From: Patescibacteria group bacterium
GTDB taxonomy: Bacteria > Patescibacteriota > Patescibacteriia > S139-126
Reading direction: 5' to 3'
Length of the DNA: 8,962 bases
Assembly (NCBI GenBank): GCA_015485755.1
Contig: WFTD01000020.1
Span: 1 to 8,962, forward strand
The notes beneath the pieces were generated by a model. It was given only the letters and a program-made list of their open reading frames with translations. It had not been told where the DNA came from and ran no database searches. Below, piece by piece: positions 1 to 5,582 of the stretch. The translations under genes were made by a program, and so were the position numbers. Every line of letters starts with the position of its first letter. Within the stretch, counting starts at the first letter, position 1.

Positions 1-11
1 AATACAAAAAA

Positions 12-28
12 AATGGTATAATACCATT
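12..28 (+). promoter_or_regulatory. Extended -10 promoter inside a palindrome, upstream of khpA
   Basis: Bases 17-22 read TATAAT, a perfect sigma-70-type -10 hexamer, and TGG at 14-16 supplies the extended -10 TG motif. The hexamer sits at the centre of a perfect inverted repeat, 12-19 against 21-28 with one central base. A -35 box would fall left of the window and cannot be checked. Transcription would start near 29-30 and give khpA a leader of about 70 nt. The palindrome could be a repressor operator overlapping the -10, or partly a by-product of the promoter sequence itself. The promoter call is fairly good; the operator idea is speculative. Confidence 0.6.
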
Positions 29-100
29 ACTTATTAAAAGGTCTGTTGCCTTAAAAATTTATAAAACCGAACCTCAAGTTAATTATTAAGTGAAACGCGT

Positions 101-418
101 ATGTCTGAAAAAAACACTTACCATGTTCTACTCGAAAACATTGTCAAAAGCATAGCCACTAAGCCAGAAGAGGTGTCCGTCACTAAATCAGTTGATGAAA
201 GAGGGGTTCTGCTAGAAGTAAAAACTGCTCCAGAAGACGTGCCTCTTATTGTTGGCAAACAAGGTCGAGTGATAAAAAAAATAAGAGAACTAGTTAGGAT
301 GATTGCCTTGCGTGAAAGAGCTTTTGTAAACATTAGGCTTATTGGAGAAGGCAATTCGTCCTCAACAGACACTTCTACTTCTACTAATACTGACTTAGGC
401 AGCGACCTTAATATCTAA
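101..418 (+). CDS. khpA: KH-domain RNA-binding protein, KhpA family
   Basis: A 105-residue cytoplasmic protein with a single KH domain at about residues 25-82. The RNA-gripping GxxG loop is G52-K53-Q54-G55 in the context VGKQGR, followed by a basic helix (IKKIREL) and a closing strand. KhpA proteins are RNA chaperones that in other bacteria pair with KhpB (Jag) and affect cell division and mRNA regulation; no KhpB is visible here. Usual KhpA length is 75-80 residues. The excess is mostly a C-terminal tail, residues 83-105, in which ten of residues 86-97 are Ser or Thr. The ATG at 101 is the only sensible start, with no clear Shine-Dalgarno sequence before it (only a weak GTGA). In many bacteria khpA follows rpsP, but what lies upstream here is outside the window. 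A terminator follows directly, so this gene ends its transcript. Confidence 0.87.
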   Translation: MSEKNTYHVLLENIVKSIATKPEEVSVTKSVDERGVLLEVKTAPEDVPLIVGKQGRVIKKIRELVRMIALRERAFVNIRLIGEGNSSSTDTSTSTNTDLGSDLNI

Positions 419-436
419 ACTGTGAAAAATCCTTAT

Positions 437-472
437 TATCCGCCCTGACAAAATCAGGGCGGATATTTGTTT
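437..472 (+). terminator. Intrinsic terminator after khpA
   Basis: A perfect 12-bp GC-rich stem pairs 437-448 with 454-465 around a five-base CAAAA loop. It is followed by the T-rich run TTTGTTT at 466-472. The hairpin begins 18 bases after the khpA stop. There is no T-run on the opposite side, so it should work for + strand transcripts only. Confidence 0.88.
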
Positions 473-499
473 GACCCAAAAATAATAGCATGTTAAATT
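471..499 (+). promoter_or_regulatory. Candidate promoter for trpS
   Basis: TTGACC at 471-476 matches five of six -35 consensus positions. A weak -10 follows at 493-499, either TTAAAT (spacing 16) or TAAATT (spacing 17) preceded by TG at 491-492; each matches four of six consensus bases. The -35 overlaps the last bases of the khpA terminator T-run. Transcription from here would start around 505-507, leaving only about 15 nt before the trpS ATG. TATAAA at 505-510 is a better hexamer but has no -35 at suitable spacing. Confidence 0.4.
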
Positions 500-520
500 T
501 TTTATATAAATAAAAACAAT

Positions 521-1507
521 ATGAACGAAAAACCAACACTATTCTCTGGCATAAAACCAACTGGCATCCCCCATATTGGCAATTATTTGGGCGCGCTCAA
601 GCAATGGGTTGATTTGCAAGGCAAATATAACTGCATTTATTCTATTGTTGATTACCATGCTATAACCATTGCTATTGACAAAGATGAATTGCAAAAAAAT
701 ATCTATACAACCGCCCGAATTCTTTTGAGTATCGGCATTAATCCTGACAAATCAATTCTCTTCCTGCAATCAACCATTCCTGAACACACTGAATTATGCT
801 GGATCTTCAATTGTCTCACCCCCATGAGCGAATTGCAACGTATGACCCAATTCAAAGACAAAGCTAAACAGCACCGCCAAAATATAAACGCTGGCTTGTT
901 TGATTATCCTGTCTTGATGGCTGCTGATATTCTACTCTATAATGCTGAATTTGTTCCCGTGGGCGAAGATCAACTGCAACATATAGAGTTAACTAGAATT
1001 ATTGCCAAAAAATTTAACAATCGTTACGGAGAAATGTTTGCTATGCCAAAACCAATTGTTGGCCCAGCTAAACGAGTAATGTCGCTAAACAACCCCACCA
1101 AAAAAATGAGCAAAGATCTGGGAGAATCTAGCTATATTTCTCTACTTGATCCTCCAGAAGTAGTGGAGAAAAAAGTAAAAAAAGCTGTCACTGACACAGG
1201 GCCCACCGATGCAAATAATATGTCGGCTGGCGTTAAAAACTTGTTTGATTTGCTTGTTTATTTTGATAACAATTCAGCCTATCAACGCTTTATGCAACAA
1301 TATCAGCAGGGAACCATAAAATACTCCGAGTTGAAACAAGAATTAGCAAATACCATCAACAAAACCCTTGACCCCATCCGTACAAAAGCATCCAACATAA
1401 CTGACGATGATATAAAAAAAATTCTCCAAAGTGGGGCTAACAAAGCCAGACAAATAGCCCAAGCAAAGATAAATAAGATAAAACAAACTGTTGGCACCTT
1501 TATTTAA
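521..1507 (+). CDS. trpS: Tryptophan--tRNA ligase (tryptophanyl-tRNA synthetase)
   Basis: A class Ic aminoacyl-tRNA synthetase of 328 residues, the normal length for bacterial TrpS. It joins tryptophan to tRNA-Trp in the cytoplasm using ATP and acts as a homodimer. The Rossmann catalytic domain starts at residue 7 (LFSGIKPTG), with the HIGH-type signature P17-H-I-G-N21. The segment MAADILLY (133-140) and VPVGEDQ (145-151) form the tryptophan pocket; M133, D136, V145, V147 and Q151 line up by eye with the pocket residues of the Bacillus enzyme. The second ATP signature is KMSKD (195-199), where KMSKS is usual. The C-terminal helical anticodon-binding part ends with a typical GANKAR...GTF segment. 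The ATG at 521 begins just before the conserved N-terminus. No Shine-Dalgarno sequence precedes it: the upstream 30 bases are almost entirely A and T. The gene is transcribed towards rpoC and ends at a shared hairpin. Identification is secure. Confidence 0.97.
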   Translation: MNEKPTLFSGIKPTGIPHIGNYLGALKQWVDLQGKYNCIYSIVDYHAITIAIDKDELQKNIYTTARILLSIGINPDKSILFLQSTIPEHTELCWIFNCLTPMSELQRMTQFKDKAKQHRQNINAGLFDYPVLMAADILLYNAEFVPVGEDQLQHIELTRIIAKKFNNRYGEMFAMPKPIVGPAKRVMSLNNPTKKMSKDLGESSYISLLDPPEVVEKKVKKAVTDTGPTDANNMSAGVKNLFDLLVYFDNNSAYQRFMQQYQQGTIKYSELKQELANTINKTLDPIRTKASNITDDDIKKILQSGANKARQIAQAKINKIKQTVGTFI

Positions 1508-1518
1508 CTGCCAATCCA

Positions 1519-1553
1519 AAAAACACAACCGCCTGATTGGCGGTTGTGTTTTT
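1519..1553. terminator. Bidirectional terminator shared by trpS and rpoC
   Basis: A perfect 15-bp stem pairs 1519-1533 with 1539-1553 around the loop TGATT. The core is GC-rich. The outer part is A-rich on the left arm and T-rich on the right, so each strand reads a stem followed by a U-run: six T at 1518-1523 for the - strand, and T at 1549-1553 for the + strand. It starts 12 bases after the trpS stop and 18 bases beyond the rpoC stop, the expected place for a terminator between convergent genes. Confidence 0.9.
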
Positions 1554-1570
1554 GTGTTGTGGTAAAATTT

Positions 1571-4500
1571 TTACTCTTCTTTATCTGCCTGCATCTGAGC
1601 TAGTTCCTTCTCCCTAGCCTTTTCCTGTTCCTCTAAATACTTGCCAACATTATGATAATGCTTCCTAAAACCTGTGCCAGCTGGAATAAGCCTGCCGATT
1701 ATCACATTCTCTTTTAAGCCGCGCAAATGGTCAACCTGCCCAGTAGTAGCGGCTTGAATTAATACACGCGCGGTTTCCTGGAAAGAAGCAGCTGACAACC
1801 AAGAATCAGTGGTAAGGGACACTTTGGTAATTCCCAACAGCATTTCCTCTCCTACAGCTGGCTTCTTGCCCTTGGCCAATGATGAGTTAGCTAAAATAAA
1901 CTCGCTTCTTGTCACAACTTCACCTGGCAAAAGTTCTGTATCGCCTGGATCTTTTACCAAGATTCTTGAGAACATTTGCCTAATAATAATCTCAATGTGC
2001 TTATCATTCAACTTCTGCCCTTGAGATGTATAAATATGCTGAATCTCTTTTAAGATATACTTCTGCACCTCTACTTTGTCCCTTAACCTGTACAACTCGC
2101 GCAAATCCATTGAACCTTCTGTCAAAGGATCGCCAACATTAACCAAGTCACCTTCTGAAACAATTATATTATATGTCTGCGGGACAGCCCACTCCTTCAC
2201 ACTGTCTTTGTCTCCCTGCAGTTTAAGAATATTTTTGCTTTTATCCAATTTAACCGTACCGCCAAATTCAGCCTTAACTTTGTGGTCAGAAGTAACAAAC
2301 AAAACATCGTCAGCAGCAACGCGCTGGCCGTCCTTCACTGAAATTTTAACAACATTATAATCATTTAATTGATATTCCTTGACCTGCGGTTCAGATAAGC
2401 TAATTTGGATAACCTTGCCCTTTTCTTTTGTCTCGATGTGAACCTTACCCCTCACATCGCTAACAAAAGCTTTCTTCTTGGGAGGTCTGGCTTCAAAAAC
2501 CTCCTCTACCCGCGGCAAACCTTGCGTTACATCAGACTCACCAGCAACCCCGCCCGTATGGAAAGTGCGCATAGTTAACTGAGTGCCTGGCTCACCAATT
2601 GACTGAGCTGCCATAACTCCCACAGCTGTACCAAGCTCTACTGGCTGATTGTAAGCCAAATCATAACCATAACATTTGGCGCAAACTCCATACAAAGATT
2701 TGCAAGTCAATACCGATCTGATCTTAACCTGATCTAGGTTCAACTTTTCAATCTTTTTGACATGTTCCCTGGTAATATACTCTCCGGCTGGAACCACTAC
2801 TTTTCCTTTTTTGTCTTTAATATCATCAACTGCCACCCGACCAAACAACCTTTGGGCAAAATCCATATTCATTGCTTCTGTATCTTCTTTGGTGATAACA
2901 AAACCTTCAACATCACCGCAATCTTCCTCCATCACCACCATATCCTGGGAAACATCTACCAACCTTCTGGTTAAGTAACCGGCGTTGGCTGTGCGCAGAG
3001 CAGTATCAGACAAACCTTTACGAGCGCCATGAGTAGAAATAAAGTATTCAAGCACATCAAATCCTTCTTTGAAATTTGACCTAATTGGCAATTCAATAAT
3101 GTCACCAGCTGGATTAATTACCAATCCTTTCATGCCAATAATCTGAGTAAGCTGGGACCATGAACCGCGAGCGCCTGATTCAATCATTGAAGCAACTGGA
3201 CCGGCTGGATCAATCATTTTTTTGGCTTCCTCAGTAACTTTATTTTTTACCTCTGTCCAAATTTCAATAACTTTTACTCTCCTTTCCTCGTTGGTAAGCA
3301 GTCCCTGTTCAAATTGGGCATGGATTTCATTTACTTTTTCCTCTGCTTCCTCAATAATCTGTTTCTTGACTGGAGGAACCTGCAAATCCTCCATACTCCA
3401 AGACCACCCTGATCTCGTAATGTATTCAAATGCCAAATCTTTTATTTTATCCAAAGTTTCAACTGCTGCCTCTTCTCCATAATCCTCAACCAAACTTCTC
3501 ACAATAGAACGAACAACTTTTTTATCAACCAATTCATTAACAAACTCAAATTTATCAGGCAACACTTCATTAAAAATAATCCTGCCAACGCTAGTGTCAA
3601 CAATTTCCTTGTTAATCAAAACCTTAATTGGATCGTGCAAACGCAAATGGCCGAGTTCATAAGCTAATTTAGCCTCATCAGGAGAGCCAAACTTTTTCAC
3701 CTCTTCGCCATGCTCCTTATTTACAAAAGTCATGTAATAAGCACCCCAAACTATATCCTGGTTGGGAGTAACTATCGGCTCACCTGTTGCTGGTTTAAGC
3801 AAGTTTTTTACCGAACTGATTATATTAACAGCCTCACTTTTTGCCTCTTCTGTCAAAGGCACATGCACCGCCATTTGGTCACCGTCAAAATCAGCATTAA
3901 AAGCAGGACAGACCAAAGGATGCAGTTGAATAGCTTTACCTTCTATTAACACCGGCTGGAAAGCCTGGATTCCCAATCTGTGCAAAGTTGGAGCGCGGTT
4001 TAATAACACTCTGGTATTTTTGGTAATATCCTCTAAAATATCCCACACCTCTGGATGACCAGCCTCAATATATCGGTTTGCGCTTCTAACATTATGGACA
4101 TATTCTTCTCTGATCAAGCGAGAGATAACAAACGGTTTGAATAGCTCCAAAGCCATAATCTTGGGCAAGCCGCATTGATGCAGTTTTAAATGAGGACCTG
4201 CCACAATAACACTGCGGCCAGAATAGTCAACTCTTTTACCGAGCAAATTTTGCCTAAACCTACCTTGCTTTCCCTTTAAGATGTCAGCGATTGACTTTAA
4301 TTGTCTTTTTTGTCCTGTTGAAGCGGTTACAGTTTTTCCTCTTCTGGCAGAATTATCAATCAATGCATCTACGGCTTCCTGCAGCATCCTTTTCTCATTT
4401 CTTTGAATAACTTCAGGAGCGTTAAGCTCTATTAAGCGCTTCAACCTATTGTTACGGTTAATCACTCTTCTATACAAATCATTCAAATCAGATGTGGCAA

Positions 4501-5548
4501 ATCTACCTCCATCCAGCGGAACCATTGGACGCAAATCAGGCGGAATAACTGGCACCACGGTCAATACCATATGCTCCGGCCTAATGTTGTTAAATAATAA
4601 ACTCTTGGCCAGCTGCAATCTTTTTATAACTTTCTTTCTGCGTGGTCCTTGGGCTTTTACTGATTCTTCTTCTAGTTCTTTGACCAGTTTTTCCAAATCT
4701 ATTTTTTGTAATAATTCATAAATCGCTTCTGCTCCAATTTTAGCTACAAATACATGGCCGTATTTCAAAGACAAATCCTGGTAAACATGCTCGGAAATAA
4801 TTTTTTTGGGATAAATGCTCTCAAGTTCGCTCAAGGCTGTTTTAAATGCTTTGTCCAAATCTTTAATTTTTTTGTCTCTCTGCCCTGCAAGTAATTCCTC
4901 TTTTACTGCAAAATCGCTTAAAATAGCTTCCTTTTTATCTTTATTGCTATTATCAGCAATTGCTTTATTTTTTTCTTTATTTAAATCATCAAGCAACTTT
5001 TTGTGCTCAGCTTCAATTGCTTTTACCTTTGATTTGTATTCCTGCTTGATCTGTTCAATAACTTGTTGTTTAGCTTCCTCATCAACCTCAGTGATGATAA
5101 AGTTGGCAAAATAAACCACTTTTTCCAGCTCTTGAGACCCCAAATCCAACAACAAGGCTATGCGTGATGGCACTCCTCGCAAAAACCAAATATGGGTAAC
5201 TGGCGCTGCTAAATCAATATGCCCCATTCTTTCTCTTCTTACCAATGACCTTGTAACCTCCACTCCGCACTTATCACAAATAATGCCTTTATATCTTATT
5301 TTTTTATATTTACCGCAGTAGCATTCCCAATCTTTGGTCGGACCAAAAATTCTTTCACAAAACAACCCGTCTTTTTCTGGCTTTTGAGTACGATAATTAA
5401 TAGTTTCTGGTTTTGTTACTTCTCCTGAGGACCAACGATGAATATCATCAGGAGATGCCACGCGCAAACGAATTGCATCAAAATCCAAATCCTTAGCGGA
5501 GTCGGTAAAAATTCCAGAAATTGTCTTGGTTGATGAAGGATGTGACAT
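1571..5548 (-). CDS. rpoC: DNA-directed RNA polymerase subunit beta'
   Basis: The 1,325-residue beta' subunit, which with beta forms the catalytic cleft of RNA polymerase. Visible landmarks in order: zinc site 1 with C76, C78, C91 and C94; a Lys/Glu-rich coiled-coil insertion at about 155-246; the clamp and lid/rudder region around 320-450 (VPLDGGRFATSDLNDLYRR, then GKRVDYSGRSV); the catalytic motif NADFDGDQM at 551-559, whose D553, D555 and D557 hold the active-site magnesium; the bridge helix at about 830-865; zinc site 2 with C877, C949, C956 and C959; and the trigger loop QLTMRTFHTGG at 990-1000 with M993, R994 and H997. The trigger loop lacks the large insertion of gammaproteobacteria. 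The C-terminus ends in a charged tail. The ATG at 5548 lies 14 nt after the rpoB stop, with no Shine-Dalgarno sequence, so translation may depend on coupling to rpoB. No frameshift or lost catalytic residue is seen. Confidence 0.99.
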   Translation of the reverse strand: MSHPSSTKTISGIFTDSAKDLDFDAIRLRVASPDDIHRWSSGEVTKPETINYRTQKPEKDGLFCERIFGPTKDWECYCGKYKKIRYKGIICDKCGVEVTRSLVRRERMGHIDLAAPVTHIWFLRGVPSRIALLLDLGSQELEKVVYFANFIITEVDEEAKQQVIEQIKQEYKSKVKAIEAEHKKLLDDLNKEKNKAIADNSNKDKKEAILSDFAVKEELLAGQRDKKIKDLDKAFKTALSELESIYPKKIISEHVYQDLSLKYGHVFVAKIGAEAIYELLQKIDLEKLVKELEEESVKAQGPRRKKVIKRLQLAKSLLFNNIRPEHMVLTVVPVIPPDLRPMVPLDGGRFATSDLNDLYRRVINRNNRLKRLIELNAPEVIQRNEKRMLQEAVDALIDNSARRGKTVTASTGQKRQLKSIADILKGKQGRFRQNLLGKRVDYSGRSVIVAGPHLKLHQCGLPKIMALELFKPFVISRLIREEYVHNVRSANRYIEAGHPEVWDILEDITKNTRVLLNRAPTLHRLGIQAFQPVLIEGKAIQLHPLVCPAFNADFDGDQMAVHVPLTEEAKSEAVNIISSVKNLLKPATGEPIVTPNQDIVWGAYYMTFVNKEHGEEVKKFGSPDEAKLAYELGHLRLHDPIKVLINKEIVDTSVGRIIFNEVLPDKFEFVNELVDKKVVRSIVRSLVEDYGEEAAVETLDKIKDLAFEYITRSGWSWSMEDLQVPPVKKQIIEEAEEKVNEIHAQFEQGLLTNEERRVKVIEIWTEVKNKVTEEAKKMIDPAGPVASMIESGARGSWSQLTQIIGMKGLVINPAGDIIELPIRSNFKEGFDVLEYFISTHGARKGLSDTALRTANAGYLTRRLVDVSQDMVVMEEDCGDVEGFVITKEDTEAMNMDFAQRLFGRVAVDDIKDKKGKVVVPAGEYITREHVKKIEKLNLDQVKIRSVLTCKSLYGVCAKCYGYDLAYNQPVELGTAVGVMAAQSIGEPGTQLTMRTFHTGGVAGESDVTQGLPRVEEVFEARPPKKKAFVSDVRGKVHIETKEKGKVIQISLSEPQVKEYQLNDYNVVKISVKDGQRVAADDVLFVTSDHKVKAEFGGTVKLDKSKNILKLQGDKDSVKEWAVPQTYNIIVSEGDLVNVGDPLTEGSMDLRELYRLRDKVEVQKYILKEIQHIYTSQGQKLNDKHIEIIIRQMFSRILVKDPGDTELLPGEVVTRSEFILANSSLAKGKKPAVGEEMLLGITKVSLTTDSWLSAASFQETARVLIQAATTGQVDHLRGLKENVIIGRLIPAGTGFRKHYHNVGKYLEEQEKAREKELAQMQADKEE
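4811..5086 (-). other. Coiled-coil insertion in the beta' clamp
   Basis: Residues 155-246 of RpoC are a long Lys/Glu/Ala/Leu-rich stretch with no proline and a single glycine, inserted between VVYFANFIIT (144-153) and the conserved GAEAIYELL (272-280). E. coli beta' has roughly 40 residues between the matching blocks; here there are about 120. Mycobacterial beta' carries a comparable charged coiled-coil insertion at the same place, which projects from the clamp. The coiled-coil form here is inferred from composition. Confidence 0.75.
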
Positions 5549-5562
5549 AATAGTTAAATTAA

Positions 5563-5582
5563 TTAGCTTTGGTTAGCTTTGG
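5563..5582 (-). repeat. 10-bp tandem repeat at the 3' end of rpoB
   Basis: TTAGCTTTGG occurs twice in a row (+ strand reading), covering the last six residues and the stop codon of rpoB. Ten is not a multiple of three, so the two copies are read in different frames: one gives Ala-Asn, the other Ser-stop. It looks like a small slippage duplication in a non-essential tail. Confidence 0.7.

Noticed and set aside
36..54. Possible small hairpin in the khpA leader
   Set aside because: Only AAGG and CCTT pair, four base pairs around a seven-base loop, too weak to call a riboswitch or attenuator.
118..372. Open frame on the - strand opposite khpA
   Set aside because: It is a mirror of the KH protein with no recognisable domain, and no promoter is visible for it.
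1303..1528. Two short - strand open frames overlapping the end of trpS
   Set aside because: They are opposite a conserved trpS C-terminus, and one runs into the terminator hairpin. They look hydrophobic only because they are antisense to Lys/Asn-rich coding sequence.
4801..4807. Run of seven T (seven A on the coding strand) in rpoC, considered as a frameshift site
   Set aside because: The frame continues normally through Pro-Lys-Lys-Ile-Ile with no alternative product, and similar A-runs occur elsewhere in these AT-rich genes.
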